A stretch of 64,000 nucleotides of DNA, taken from Epsilonproteobacteria bacterium UBA4036 (GTDB taxonomy: Bacteria > Campylobacterota > Campylobacteria > Campylobacterales > Arcobacteraceae). How positions within the stretch are numbered: the stretch's first letter is position 1; each line of letters opens with the position of its first letter. The notes beneath the pieces are model-generated. The model was not told the DNA's origin and made no database searches. It was given only the letters and a program-made list of their open reading frames with translations. This document shows positions 18,940 to 28,723 of this stretch, piece by piece. The position numbers were made by a program, and so were the translations under genes. The stretch is from NCBI GenBank assembly GCA_002382325.1, contig DGAG01000009.1:37356-101355 (forward strand), read 5' to 3'.

Positions 18940-20256
18940 TTATACCACTTCACCTTTAAGAGTTGTTCGTGTTGCATCGGTGATTTTAACCTCTACAATT
19001 TTCCCTAAAAGCTCGTCACTTCCTTTAACAAACACTTGACAATAGTTATCCGTAAATCCCGAAACTTCTCCATTAGGCTTTAAGTTTTCAAATAACACTT
19101 TCATCGTTTTTCCCACATTTGAACGCATAAGTTCACTTTGGTGAAGTTTATGCAATTCAATGACTTCTATTAAACGTTTGCTTCCCGTTTCATCAGGAAT
19201 TTCCAACTCTTTAAGTTCAAGTGCAGCGGTATTAGGTCTGGGTGAATATTTAAAATTAAAAATTTGGTCAAATTTCACTTGGTTAATCACATCAATTGTA
19301 TCATTAAAATCTTCTTGAGTTTCGCCTGGAAAAGCCACTATAATATCCGTTGTAATACGCACATCAGGAACCATTTTTCGAATTTTTAATGCTCGGTTTA
19401 AAAACCACTCTTTGGTATATCCTCGTTTCATGGCTTTTAAAACAGACGTTGAACCACTTTGAAGCGGCATATGAATACATTTTGAGATTTTAGGATTTTG
19501 CGCAAACTCTTCAATAAAAGCATCATCCATATGCAAAGGATGAGGAGAAGTAAAACGAATACGCTCTAACCCTTGGATTTTTGAAATATCGTGAAGCAGT
19601 TGAGTAAATGTAGTTTTAGATCTGCCATCACTGAATCGTCGTCCGTAGGAGTTGACATTTTGCCCTAAAAGCATCACCTCAACAGCGCCTCTTTTAACAT
19701 CTTTTGTAATTTGTTCTATAATCATTTCAGGGGGAATTGAAATTTCATCGCCTCTTGTTGCAGGCACAATACAATATGTACACTCTTTATCGCACCCAAT
19801 TGAAATATTGACTGACGTTTTATACATCGAGGTTTCTGCTCGTGCAAAATCATAGTTGCTGTCATCGTTGTTAATATCGATTTCAACTGCCCCTTTTTGT
19901 TCAACAATGGTTGAAATTTTTGAAATATTTCGAGCCCCTAAAACAAAATCCACATAAGGCGCTCTTTTGATAATATCTTTTCCCAAGTGACTTGCCGTAC
20001 ACCCACAAACACCTATTTTTGCTCCCTCTTTTTTCTTCACGTTAAATTGCCCTATTTCTGAAAAAAGTTTTTGCACGGGTTTTTCTCGCACAGAACAGGT
20101 GTTAATAATAATTAAATCGGCCTCTTCAATATTTTGTGTAGTGGTATAGTTTTTGTGTTTATTTAACTCAGCGACTATGTGCGCTGAGTCGTTGTCATTC
20201 ATTTGACAACCCAAGGTTTCTATAAACAGTTTTTTTGATTCGTTAGTGTGTTGCAT
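18940..20256 (-). CDS. miaB: tRNA-2-methylthio-N6-dimethylallyladenosine synthase MiaB
   Basis: A 438-residue methylthiotransferase that adds a methylthio group to i6A37 of tRNAs reading UNN codons. It has the N-terminal UPF0004 domain (FIETLGCQMN, CSVREKP, GCTAS), the radical SAM motif CDKECTYC and a C-terminal TRAM domain. A second family member, rimO, is encoded at 24115; this one is MiaB by ETLGCQMN and by CIVPATRG after the cluster motif. It is followed by the DUF374 gene on the same strand and preceded by the HP0268-like gene. Confidence 0.94.
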   Translation of the reverse strand: MQHTNESKKLFIETLGCQMNDNDSAHIVAELNKHKNYTTTQNIEEADLIIINTCSVREKPVQKLFSEIGQFNVKKKEGAKIGVCGCTASHLGKDIIKRAPYVDFVLGARNISKISTIVEQKGAVEIDINNDDSNYDFARAETSMYKTSVNISIGCDKECTYCIVPATRGDEISIPPEMIIEQITKDVKRGAVEVMLLGQNVNSYGRRFSDGRSKTTFTQLLHDISKIQGLERIRFTSPHPLHMDDAFIEEFAQNPKISKCIHMPLQSGSTSVLKAMKRGYTKEWFLNRALKIRKMVPDVRITTDIIVAFPGETQEDFNDTIDVINQVKFDQIFNFKYSPRPNTAALELKELEIPDETGSKRLIEVIELHKLHQSELMRSNVGKTMKVLFENLKPNGEVSGFTDNYCQVFVKGSDELLGKIVEVKITDATRTTLKGEVV

Positions 20257-20276
20257 TAATATTTAAATCCTACTTC

Positions 20277-20519
20277 TTAAAGCGAATGTACCTCATACAT
20301 ATACTCATCGTCTGCGAGTCCATAACGAATTTCTCTGAAATAGACATTAAATCCTTCGGCTTCAAAAGCATCAACTAATGCCATCATATCTTTATGTGAA
20401 TTCTCTTTGTCGAAGTAAAATATTTTTTCTCCGCTCTCTTTTAATTCATCAATCAATTTAGAAACTTGAACTTTTTTTGGTTTTTCATTCAACTCTTTTC
20501 TTGCTAATAATACTTCCAT
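20277..20519 (-). CDS. HP0268-family small nuclease-like protein
   Basis: This 80-residue protein has the length and pattern I recall for Helicobacter pylori HP0268, reported as a nicking endonuclease with a small Smr-like fold: IFYF, then N/SHKDMMALVDAF, then EIRYGLADDEYMYEVHSL. The same small gene lies between miaB and nusA in other Campylobacterota. It is first in the minus-strand operon leading to miaB, with 20 bases between them, and is divergent from nusA. Function is by homology from memory. Confidence 0.7.
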   Translation of the reverse strand: MEVLLARKELNEKPKKVQVSKLIDELKESGEKIFYFDKENSHKDMMALVDAFEAEGFNVYFREIRYGLADDEYMYEVHSL

Positions 20520-20608
20520 TGTATTAACCCTTTTATTTTGTAAGATAAGTCAAAGATTTTATCTAAAAATGACTTTAAATTGTATAAAGAGAGATAAAAG
20601 TAATTTTA

Positions 20609-20616
20609 GATATAAT
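20609..20616 (+). promoter_or_regulatory. Probable -10 box for the nusA operon
   Basis: GATATAAT lies about 65 bases before the nusA start, in the 161-base gap shared with the divergent HP0268-like gene. This implies a leader of moderate length on the nusA transcript. Confidence 0.45.
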
Positions 20617-20680
20617 ATCTATCTACAATCACATTGAAAATCATTTTTACAATTCAATGTTAAAAATTAAGGGCTAATAC

Positions 20681-21859
20681 ATGGATAAAATAATTGATAT
20701 TTTGGATTCAATTGCATATGAAAAGGGATTAAAAATCACCGAAGTTGAAGAAGCTTTAAAAGAGGCGTTAATTATTACCGCTAAAAAAATGGTGGATGAA
20801 TCTCTCACATTTGATGCAGAAATTGACAGAAAAAACAAACAATTAAAGCTGTTTCAAAAAATTGAAGTCGTACAAGATGATGACAAACGACTCAGCGGTC
20901 TTGAAACAGATGAATACAATAACTTAATTAATAAAGAAAACTTTATTACCATCACCGAAGCGTGTGAAATTGACCCCGATTTAGAAATTGGCGATTTTAT
21001 GGAATATGAACTTGAGTTTGAAAATATGGGAAGAAATGCCGCAACCATTTTAAACAGCAACTTTGAATACAAACTGCAACGATATTTAGAACAAACACTT
21101 ATGGGCAAATACCAAGATAAAATTGGAAAAATCATCAATGGAAGCGTAACACGAATAGATCGAAGTGAAAATACCTTTGTTGAAATCGGTGAAGTCAAAG
21201 GAATGTTACCTCGAAAAAATCGAATTAAAGGGGAAAGCTTTAAAGTGGGTGATAACTTAAAAGCAGTTGTCAAAGCCGTTAATATTGATAAATCTTTGGG
21301 GTTAATTATTGAGCTTTCAAGAACGTCTCCAAAATTTTTAGAAGCATTATTAAAACTGGAAGTGCCTGAACTTAAAGATGAACGTGTTAGCATTGAAGCC
21401 AGTGCCAGAATCCCAGGAAGCAGAGCAAAAATTGCGTTAACTTCAATTGACAATTCGATTGACGCCATTGGTTCAGTTGTAGGAGTTAAAGGGGTGCGAA
21501 TTGCAGCAGTCAGTCGTCAACTTCATGGAGAGAGTATCGATTGTGTTGAATATTCTGCTATTCCTGAAGTGTTTGTTTCAAGAGCATTATCACCTGCCAT
21601 TATCAACAGTGTGGTCATTGAAAAAGCCAAAAAACATGATGAAAAAGACAAAGCCATTGTAACCATTTCAAGTGACCAAAAATCAAAAGCCATCGGAAAA
21701 GCAGGATTAAATATACGATTGGCGTCTATGTTGACAAAATGCACCATTGAGTTAAATGAAGTAGGTGGAGCAACATCTGTTTCAAACAACACTGAAAACA
21801 GTGCAGCACCTGAAGAAAAAATTACCGATACCACATCACTAGAGGCACTGTTTAAATAA
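20681..21859 (+). CDS. nusA: Transcription termination/antitermination factor NusA
   Basis: A 392-residue NusA that binds RNA polymerase and nascent RNA. The N-terminal domain (EKGLKITEVEEALKEALIITAKK) is followed by an S1 domain near residues 140-200 (GSVTRIDRSENTFVEIGEVKGMLPRKNRI). Two KH domains come next, with PGSRAKIALTS and VGVKGVRIAAVSRQLHGESID in the first and SSDQKSKAIGKAGLNIRLAS in the second. It lacks the C-terminal acidic repeats of the E. coli protein, as is usual outside gamma-proteobacteria. It starts a five-gene run nusA-cysS-panC-rimO-tilS. Confidence 0.95.
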   Translation: MDKIIDILDSIAYEKGLKITEVEEALKEALIITAKKMVDESLTFDAEIDRKNKQLKLFQKIEVVQDDDKRLSGLETDEYNNLINKENFITITEACEIDPDLEIGDFMEYELEFENMGRNAATILNSNFEYKLQRYLEQTLMGKYQDKIGKIINGSVTRIDRSENTFVEIGEVKGMLPRKNRIKGESFKVGDNLKAVVKAVNIDKSLGLIIELSRTSPKFLEALLKLEVPELKDERVSIEASARIPGSRAKIALTSIDNSIDAIGSVVGVKGVRIAAVSRQLHGESIDCVEYSAIPEVFVSRALSPAIINSVVIEKAKKHDEKDKAIVTISSDQKSKAIGKAGLNIRLASMLTKCTIELNEVGGATSVSNNTENSAAPEEKITDTTSLEALFK

Positions 21860-23265
21860 TGAAAACACTCGTTTTTTATGATTCAGTAAAAAAAACAAAA
21901 GAGGCTTTTGTTCCTTTAAATGAAACACGTGTAAAAGTCTATGTCTGTGGCCCAACCGTCTATGACGATTCACACTTAGGTCATGCCAGAAGTGCCGTTG
22001 CTTTTGATTTATTGCACCGTGTTCTTAAAGCCAATGGCTACAATGTCATTATGACCAAAAACTTTACAGATATTGATGATAAAATCATTAATAAAATGGC
22101 TCAAACAGGCAAAACACTTGAAGAAATCACCTCTTTTTATATCAATGAATATAAAAACGATATGCAATCTTTAAATGTTTTACCCAATACCTATGAACCC
22201 AAAGCCACCGAAAATTTAGATGCCATGAAAGAGATGATTGAGACTTTATTAAAAGATGATTGTGCATATATTATTGAAGATGGTGTCTATTTTGATACGT
22301 CTAAAGATACCAGTTATGGAAGCTTAAGTCATCGTTTAGATGATACCCTTAATCAATCTCGAGTAGAAGAAAACACTCAAAAACGTAATCAAAAAGATTT
22401 TGCTCTTTGGAAAATCAAAAAAGATGAAACCATTTCATTTGATGCTTCATTTGGAAAGGGGCGACCCGGATGGCATATTGAGTGCAGTGCGATGATTCAT
22501 AAACATTTATCTTCAAACGATTCCAATGAATATGAAATCGATATTCATGGCGGTGGTGCTGATTTACTCTTCCCGCACCATGAAAATGAAGCGGCACAAA
22601 CACGATGTGCTACGGGTAAAAATCTGGCAAAATATTGGATACATAACGGTTTTGTCAACGTCAATGGTGAAAAAATGAGTAAATCTTTAGGAAACTCTTT
22701 CTTCTTAAAAGATATTTTAAAAGAGTATTGCGGAGAAGTCATACGCTTTTATCTTTTAACGGCTCATTACCGAAACGATTTTAACTTCAATGAAGAGGAC
22801 TTAATTGCTTCTAAAAAACGTTTGGATAAGCTTTACCGCGTGAAAAAAAGAGTTTATGGTATGGAAAAAGGAACACCGAACAAAACCTTTCAAGCCAATG
22901 TATTAGAGGCTTTAAATGACGATTTAAACAGTGCAAAAGCCATTGCCTTGGTTGATGAAATGATTTCAAATGCCAATGACCTTTTAGACAAAGATCCCAA
23001 AAATAAAAATCTAAAAAAAGAACTGGTTGCCAATATTGAATTTATCAATGATATTTTAGGCATTGGGTTAGAAGATGCGTTTAACTATTTCCAATTGGGT
23101 ATGAGTCAAGAAACGATTGAAAAAATTGAAACATTAATTGCATCAAGAAATGAAGCAAAAAAAGAAAAAGAGTTTCAAAAAGCCGATGCAATAAGAGAAG
23201 AACTGACCCAAATGGGGATTAGTTTGATGGATACCCCCAACAAAACTGTTTGGGAAAAACTTTAA
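21859..23265 (+). CDS. cysS: Cysteinyl-tRNA synthetase
   Basis: A 468-residue class I synthetase that charges tRNA-Cys. The zinc and substrate site starts at Cys30 in VCGPTVYDDSHLGH, with the HIGH-equivalent HLGH at 39-42. HIECSA and GGGADLLFPHHENE carry further zinc ligands, and KMSKSLGN is the second class I signature. The anticodon-binding helical domain ends the protein. Its ATG overlaps the nusA stop by one base (TAATG). Confidence 0.96.
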   Translation: MKTLVFYDSVKKTKEAFVPLNETRVKVYVCGPTVYDDSHLGHARSAVAFDLLHRVLKANGYNVIMTKNFTDIDDKIINKMAQTGKTLEEITSFYINEYKNDMQSLNVLPNTYEPKATENLDAMKEMIETLLKDDCAYIIEDGVYFDTSKDTSYGSLSHRLDDTLNQSRVEENTQKRNQKDFALWKIKKDETISFDASFGKGRPGWHIECSAMIHKHLSSNDSNEYEIDIHGGGADLLFPHHENEAAQTRCATGKNLAKYWIHNGFVNVNGEKMSKSLGNSFFLKDILKEYCGEVIRFYLLTAHYRNDFNFNEEDLIASKKRLDKLYRVKKRVYGMEKGTPNKTFQANVLEALNDDLNSAKAIALVDEMISNANDLLDKDPKNKNLKKELVANIEFINDILGIGLEDAFNYFQLGMSQETIEKIETLIASRNEAKKEKEFQKADAIREELTQMGISLMDTPNKTVWEKL

Positions 23266-23290
23266 TACTTTACGTTTTTAAGGAAACTAA

Positions 23291-24112
23291 GTGAAAATCG
23301 TACATACTGTTGAAGAGATGCAAGCCATAAGACGTACGCTAAGTGGCTCTATTGGATTTGTTCCTACTATGGGAGCTTTACATAATGGTCATATTGCATT
23401 GATAAAACAAGCCAGAAATGAAAATGATATTGTTATTGTCTCTGTTTTTGTCAATCCCACTCAATTTTTAAAAGGGGAAGATTTAGAGAAATACCCAAAA
23501 AAAATTGAGTCCGATTCAAAGATTTGCGAGTTGTGTAAAGTGGATTATCTTTTTATGCCACAAACTCCTACGATGTACTCAAATGACGAAGTGCTGGTTA
23601 AAGCACCCAATCTTAAAAGTTATACCCTTGAAGGCGAACGCCGACCCGGACATTTTGATGGAGTATTACAAGTCGTGCTTAAATTGTTTAATTTAGTGCG
23701 TCCAAGCAACGCCTACTTTGGAAAAAAAGATGCCCAGCAATTGGTCTTGATACAACAAATGGTCAGAAACTTTTTTTTACCCATTACGGTCATTGCTTGT
23801 GATATCGTACGAGAAAGTGATGGTTTGGCTTTGAGCAGTCGAAATGTTTATTTAAGTGAAGAGCAAAGAAAAGAGGCATTAGCCATTTCAAAATCGCTTA
23901 GAAGTGCCGCAGAACACATTGGGGCAAAAATGCTTGATTGCCAAACATTAAAAATACAAATGCAAAATATTATGAAAAATTTAGACATAGAATACATTGC
24001 GTTTGTCAACAGAGAGTTTCAAGAAATTGATACGATTATTTTAGGAAACAGCATTATTTTAATCGCTGTAAAAGTTGGGTCAACAAGACTCATTGACAAT
24101 ATTTGGATATAA
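23291..24112 (+). CDS. panC: Pantothenate synthetase
   Basis: A 273-residue enzyme that joins pantoate and beta-alanine with ATP in pantothenate synthesis. It shows VPTMGALHNGH (HIGH-like at 31-34), FVNPTQF, RRPGHFDGVLQVVLKLFNLV and SDGLALSSRNVYLS, all diagnostic. Translation starts at GTG (23291) after AAGGA. The neighbours panB and panD are not in the window. It ends two bases before the ATG of rimO. Confidence 0.95.
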   Translation: MKIVHTVEEMQAIRRTLSGSIGFVPTMGALHNGHIALIKQARNENDIVIVSVFVNPTQFLKGEDLEKYPKKIESDSKICELCKVDYLFMPQTPTMYSNDEVLVKAPNLKSYTLEGERRPGHFDGVLQVVLKLFNLVRPSNAYFGKKDAQQLVLIQQMVRNFFLPITVIACDIVRESDGLALSSRNVYLSEEQRKEALAISKSLRSAAEHIGAKMLDCQTLKIQMQNIMKNLDIEYIAFVNREFQEIDTIILGNSIILIAVKVGSTRLIDNIWI

Positions 24113-24114
24113 AA

Positions 24115-25449
24115 ATGAAATTTACGACAAAAAACCCACAAAAAACCCTACATTTAGTCTCTTTAGGATGTACGAAAAACTTAGTCGATTCTGAGGTTAT
24201 GCTTGGCAAATTAAGCGAATATACGCTGACCAATGATGCTAACAATGCCGATGTAATCATCGTAAACACCTGTGGTTTTATTGACAGTGCAAAACAAGAG
24301 AGTATCAACACGGTATTGGATTTAGATAGCTCTCGAAAAGAGAACTCTGTTTTAGTTATGGCTGGATGTTTAAGTGAACGATACAAAGAAGAATTGCAAA
24401 AAGAGCTTGTAGAAGTCGATATTTTTACAGGTGTAGGTGACTATGATAAAATTGATGTTTTAGTCAATGAAAAACGAAGTAATTTTACCAATGAAGTCTT
24501 TTTGCAAACAGAAATCAATGAACGGGTTATTACAGGTTCAAACTATCATGCTTATATAAAGCTCAGTGAAGGGTGCAATCAAACGTGTTCATTTTGTGCG
24601 ATTCCTTCATTTAAAGGAAAACTTTTCTCACGAACGCTTGAATCATTGGTTAAAGAGGTCAAAGCTTTAGTTGCAAAAGGATATTTTGATTTCTCTTTTG
24701 TCTCACAAGACTCCTCTTCTTATTTAAAAGACCAAAACATCAATAATGGATTAGAACGGCTTATTGAGGCTATTGAGGCTATTGACGGGGTTAAAAGTGC
24801 TCGAATTTTATATCTTTACCCTTCAACCACAACACACACCTTGATTGATAAAATTGCTGCATCAAAAATCTTTCATAACTACTTTGATATGCCACTTCAA
24901 CACATTTCAGCTAGCATGTTAAAAACCATGAAACGAGGAAAAGGCGTAGAGCAACTCAAAGAGTTAATGGAGCATATGAAAAATACTCCCAATTCATTTG
25001 TACGAACCACTTTTATCGTGGGACATCCAGGGGAAACTCAAGAAGAGTTTGATGAGCTGTGCGACTATGTAAAAACATACGGGTTTGACCGAGCCAATGT
25101 CTTTTCTTATTCCGATGAAGAAGGCACAAGTGCGTATGAAAGTTTGGATAAAATCGATACCAAAACCATCGATAAGCGAGCCAAAGTTTTAGGTAAAATC
25201 ATCGAAAAAATGAGTTTAGAAGCCCTTAAAAAAGAGATTGGAAAAACCATAGATGTGGTTGTTGATGGACCAAGCAATGAACACGAATATCTTTTAAGTG
25301 CAAAAAACTTAATGTGGGCTCCTGAAATTGATGGAGAAATTTACATCAATGACAATGAATTAGAAGGTGAAATTCAGTTTGGTGTAATTTATAAAGCAAA
25401 AGTTACTGAACTTGCGGGTGACAAACTTTTGGCCACCATTTTAAACTAA
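24115..25449 (+). CDS. rimO: Ribosomal protein S12 methylthiotransferase RimO
   Basis: A 444-residue radical SAM methylthiotransferase that modifies an aspartate of ribosomal protein S12. It has the UPF0004 start LVSLGCTKNLVDSE, the cluster motif CNQTCSFC followed by AIPSFKG, and a C-terminal TRAM domain. SLGCTKNLVDSE and CAIPSFKGK are RimO rather than MiaB features. I chose the ATG at 24115, two bases after the panC stop. A TTG at 24103 in the same frame would overlap panC and add four residues. Confidence 0.93.
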   Translation: MKFTTKNPQKTLHLVSLGCTKNLVDSEVMLGKLSEYTLTNDANNADVIIVNTCGFIDSAKQESINTVLDLDSSRKENSVLVMAGCLSERYKEELQKELVEVDIFTGVGDYDKIDVLVNEKRSNFTNEVFLQTEINERVITGSNYHAYIKLSEGCNQTCSFCAIPSFKGKLFSRTLESLVKEVKALVAKGYFDFSFVSQDSSSYLKDQNINNGLERLIEAIEAIDGVKSARILYLYPSTTTHTLIDKIAASKIFHNYFDMPLQHISASMLKTMKRGKGVEQLKELMEHMKNTPNSFVRTTFIVGHPGETQEEFDELCDYVKTYGFDRANVFSYSDEEGTSAYESLDKIDTKTIDKRAKVLGKIIEKMSLEALKKEIGKTIDVVVDGPSNEHEYLLSAKNLMWAPEIDGEIYINDNELEGEIQFGVIYKAKVTELAGDKLLATILN

Positions 25450-26439
25450 ATGCTTACCTTAAAAGTTAAAACAAAAAAGAATCTTCTCGCTTTTTCAGGC
25501 GGTGTTGATTCAACAGCATTGTTTTTTCTTCTGCTAGAACAAAATATCCCTTTTGACATTGCAATTGTAAACTATAATACAAGAAAACAATCCAAACAAG
25601 AAGTTGTTTATGCGTTAAGTTTGGCGTTAAAATACAAAAAGCAATGCTTTATTCATGACGTACAACTCGCTTCTTCAAATTTTGAATACACAGCTCGTCA
25701 AGCACGTTATGAATTTTTTGAAGAACTCATCGATGAGTATGAGTATGAAACACTTTTAACCGCCCATCAACTCAATGACAAACTGGAATGGTTTTTTATG
25801 CAACTTTCTCGTGGCGCGGGATTAAGCGAATTATTGGGTTTAAATGAAAAACTGGAAAAATCAAACTACACGATTCTTCGACCTTTACTTAATATTTCTA
25901 AATCAACCCTTGAAACCTATTTAAATGAACGTCAAATTAAATATTTTTATGATGAAAGCAATGAAGACACTTCTTTTATGCGAAACTATTTCAGAGAAGA
26001 ATTTTGCACCAAGTTTATGGACAAATTTGAATCAGGTGTTCAAAAGTCATTTGCCTATTTACACAATGATTTAACGTCATTAGATATTGCACAAACGCCT
26101 TTATTTAAACATAAAGAACTGGAAATATTCAAAAATCTTCACGATGACAATCTCAATATTCGAGTCATTGATTTGGCATTAAAGCAAAGAGGTTATCTTT
26201 TAAGTCATGCTCAACGTAAAGAGATTCTAAAACAAAAAGAGTGTGTGATAGGAACTTTTGCCATTGCGCTGTCATATGAATACATTTATTTATCTCCTTA
26301 TATTACAAGCACCATGGATAAACCCTTTAAAGAGTTATGCCGTGTCTATGAATTGCCTAAAAAAATTCGTGCTTATTTGTTTAAAGAGAAGTTTAATTTA
26401 AACGTATTAAAAAATACAATGGATAAATTCAAGCATTAA
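25450..26439 (+). CDS. tilS: tRNA(Ile)-lysidine synthetase TilS
   Basis: A 329-residue PP-loop ATPase that converts C34 of tRNA-Ile2 to lysidine, which is essential for reading AUA. The ATP loop SGGVDSTA is at 16-23. The segments TAHQLNDKLEWFFMQLSRGAGLSELLG and RNYFREEF follow as in the family. The protein is short because it lacks the large C-terminal tRNA-binding domain of E. coli TilS, as in other Campylobacterota. It directly follows rimO and overlaps the convergent flagellar gene at 26436 by four bases. Confidence 0.92.
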   Translation: MLTLKVKTKKNLLAFSGGVDSTALFFLLLEQNIPFDIAIVNYNTRKQSKQEVVYALSLALKYKKQCFIHDVQLASSNFEYTARQARYEFFEELIDEYEYETLLTAHQLNDKLEWFFMQLSRGAGLSELLGLNEKLEKSNYTILRPLLNISKSTLETYLNERQIKYFYDESNEDTSFMRNYFREEFCTKFMDKFESGVQKSFAYLHNDLTSLDIAQTPLFKHKELEIFKNLHDDNLNIRVIDLALKQRGYLLSHAQRKEILKQKECVIGTFAIALSYEYIYLSPYITSTMDKPFKELCRVYELPKKIRAYLFKEKFNLNVLKNTMDKFKH

Positions 26440-26708
26440 CTGTTTTTTAAAAATGCTTTCATTTTTTGAGTTTCTGCCATTTGTTTTTGCAAGTTGGCAT
26501 TAAATTGTTTGATAAAGTCAAGATTTTTATAGAAAAGTTCCAATAAAAATTTTAAATCTTTAAACTCTAAATCAAATTCAAGTTTATTGTCTGCAGAGAG
26601 ATATTTTTCAACCCAATGTTGAAGTGCTTTGGCTCTTTGTTCTTCATCTAAAGAGTCAATATATTTTAACCGTTCAAAAGCTTCTAAAGACCTGTTTCTT
26701 CTTTCCAT
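26436..26708 (-). CDS. Small helical protein after fliS, possibly FliT-like
   Basis: A 90-residue, highly charged, all-helical protein (SLEAFERLKYIDSLDEEQRAKALQHWVEKYL, then LLELFYKNLDFIKQFNANLQKQMAE). It overlaps the end of fliS by 25 bases, in the position where many flagellar operons carry fliT, the FliD chaperone. I see no FliT motif, so a FliT-like role is inferred only from size, helical character and position. Confidence 0.6.
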   Translation of the reverse strand: MERRNRSLEAFERLKYIDSLDEEQRAKALQHWVEKYLSADNKLEFDLEFKDLKFLLELFYKNLDFIKQFNANLQKQMAETQKMKAFLKNS

Positions 26709-27040
26709 GCTTCAATGAGTCCTTGTACTACTTTGATAACTTGATTGACTGAATTAACATTGTTGTCAATTCCAGCAGCAAAAAGGGTTTCTATTTGATA
26801 AAGATACAAGCCATCTAAATAATATGACACTTCTCCTCCATCAAAATCAAGAACATTTCTTAATTCATCAAAAATTGCAATGGATTTATTAATGTATTTA
26901 AATTTAGACTCAATATCACCCTCTTGAATAGAGATTCTTACAAGTGATAGGAATTTTAGTAATCCTTCATACAGTTTTAATATGAGGACATACGGATCAT
27001 CACTAATCGCATTTTGTTGATTATATACTTCAAGACCCAT
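26684..27040 (-). CDS. fliS: Flagellar export chaperone FliS
   Basis: A 118-residue four-helix protein that binds the C-terminus of flagellin and prevents premature polymerisation in the cytosol. Family features are YNQQNAISDDPYVLILKLYEGLLKFL, RNVLDFDGGEVSYYLDGLYLY and the closing helix. It follows fliD by 72 bases on the same strand, the usual order. No flagellin gene is in the window. Confidence 0.9.
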   Translation of the reverse strand: MGLEVYNQQNAISDDPYVLILKLYEGLLKFLSLVRISIQEGDIESKFKYINKSIAIFDELRNVLDFDGGEVSYYLDGLYLYQIETLFAAGIDNNVNSVNQVIKVVQGLIEAWKEETGL

Positions 27041-27112
27041 TCAATTTACTCCATAATATACTTATTGTTAAGTGAACAATAAGTATATTATATAAAAGCT
27101 TAAAGGTATCTA

Positions 27113-28711
27113 TTAGTTACCTGCCGTTGATTGTGCAATCATCATTTTCAGCCCACTAAAAGCATTTTCAAACTGACTGATAATTCCTGTATAGGCTGCA
27201 AATTGGGCTGCCATTTGACTGTATTTATTGTCTAAAAACTCAATGGCTTTCTCTTTTTCAGTTTCCAGTGCTGTTCGTTTGGTTGTCATATTATCTCCAT
27301 ATGAAGTCAACAATCCACCAAAACTATCTAACTCATCAATATACTCTTTTAACCGCGTTCCAATACCTTTATCTTCTGCCGCACCAACTAAAATTGATTT
27401 AAGTCCAGTAAAATCCTCAGCTATGGCTTGATTGAACTTTGCAGAATCCAATGAGAGATATCCACTTTTATCTAAATCCACACCATAATTAAATAAGCTT
27501 TTATCGTTGCCTTCACCGTATGTGCTACCAAAAATAATATCTTTAAGTTGCCCTAATATCGAACGAATAGTTGCTTTATCTTCTATTTTAGAATCTGCAC
27601 TAATCGTATAATCCGTAACCAAATCTACCATGTCATTGTAGGTTGAAATTAATTCAGAAAACGCTGTTTCGATTCCTGCGGTATCTCTTTGTATTCCAAC
27701 AGACGCACTACCCAATTCCAGTGCTGCAATCGTTAATCCACTTTGCATAATAATTTTATTGGTTGACAAGTTATAATCAATTCCATCCACATTGGCCAAC
27801 ATATTTTGAGCTGTTTGCGTTTGACTGTCATTTTTAAGCCCTAACATCGTATCGCTTGTTACTTCCAATGTTGCTCCATTATTTGTTGCAATTGAAATTT
27901 TGCCATCAACCAATGTTGCGGTAACATTGCCTGCCAGATTGACATCAGAGTTAATATCATCAATAAGTTGCTGATAGGTTTTTGACCCATCGCTGGTGTA
28001 AGAAAATGAATTGGTGCCATCTGTAAATGCAATCTCTTCACCCAATGCGATTAAATCCGTACCAACAAACGTATTAGCTTCACTGGTATATGAATCTCCT
28101 AATCCCAGATTTACTGCCCCCGTTTGAGTAATAGTTAAAGCATTATCCAAACCACTTTCAGCACTTTTAATAATCATTCGATATTCACTGTCACTTACTT
28201 TTTCTAGAGCAACATCAAGTTTTGAGTAGGTATTCATTTCTGCTGCCAATGCCGAATAGGTTTTACCACTGGTATTAAAACTTAACGTCTCTCCTCCTAC
28301 TTCAATATCAATGGTTCCTGCTCCCATAGTGGCACTTTTATCGGCAATAATATCCGACATATAGACATCTTTTTGTGCCAATTGAGAAACGGTCACACTA
28401 ACCGTTCCTGGTTTTAAATTACTGGTATCAGTGGCATCAAAAGAAACTGCTGTCCCAGAAGTGGTTGCATAGACTTGCTCAAAAGCATTGGCATCAGTAC
28501 TAAAAAGGTCAAATTTTTTTGATGCTTCTAGTAACTCATTGATTTTGGCTTCAATTTCACTAAACTGCTCTACTTCTGTATCCCAATCTGTAATTCGTGT
28601 CTCAATCGGTTCTACTTGTGCTTTTCTCTCAGCACTTTTTAATTTTTCAATCAATTCCATATTTAAACCCGTTGATCCTGAACTTCCTAGTCCTAATATT
28701 CCTTCAGCCAT
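27113..28711 (-). CDS. fliD: Flagellar hook-associated protein 2 (filament cap) FliD
   Basis: The 532-residue FliD forms the cap under which flagellin polymerises. The N-terminal coiled segment (MELIEKLKSAERKAQVEPIETRITDWDTEVEQF) and the C-terminal one (TSYGDNMTTKRTALETEKEKAIEFLDNKYSQMAAQFAAY) are the D0/D1 parts, with a beta-rich Thr/Ser/Asp centre. It lies 12 bases after the proximal flgK copy and before fliS. Confidence 0.93.
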   Translation of the reverse strand: MAEGILGLGSSGSTGLNMELIEKLKSAERKAQVEPIETRITDWDTEVEQFSEIEAKINELLEASKKFDLFSTDANAFEQVYATTSGTAVSFDATDTSNLKPGTVSVTVSQLAQKDVYMSDIIADKSATMGAGTIDIEVGGETLSFNTSGKTYSALAAEMNTYSKLDVALEKVSDSEYRMIIKSAESGLDNALTITQTGAVNLGLGDSYTSEANTFVGTDLIALGEEIAFTDGTNSFSYTSDGSKTYQQLIDDINSDVNLAGNVTATLVDGKISIATNNGATLEVTSDTMLGLKNDSQTQTAQNMLANVDGIDYNLSTNKIIMQSGLTIAALELGSASVGIQRDTAGIETAFSELISTYNDMVDLVTDYTISADSKIEDKATIRSILGQLKDIIFGSTYGEGNDKSLFNYGVDLDKSGYLSLDSAKFNQAIAEDFTGLKSILVGAAEDKGIGTRLKEYIDELDSFGGLLTSYGDNMTTKRTALETEKEKAIEFLDNKYSQMAAQFAAYTGIISQFENAFSGLKMMIAQSTAGN

Positions 28712-28723
28712 AATAGACTCCTT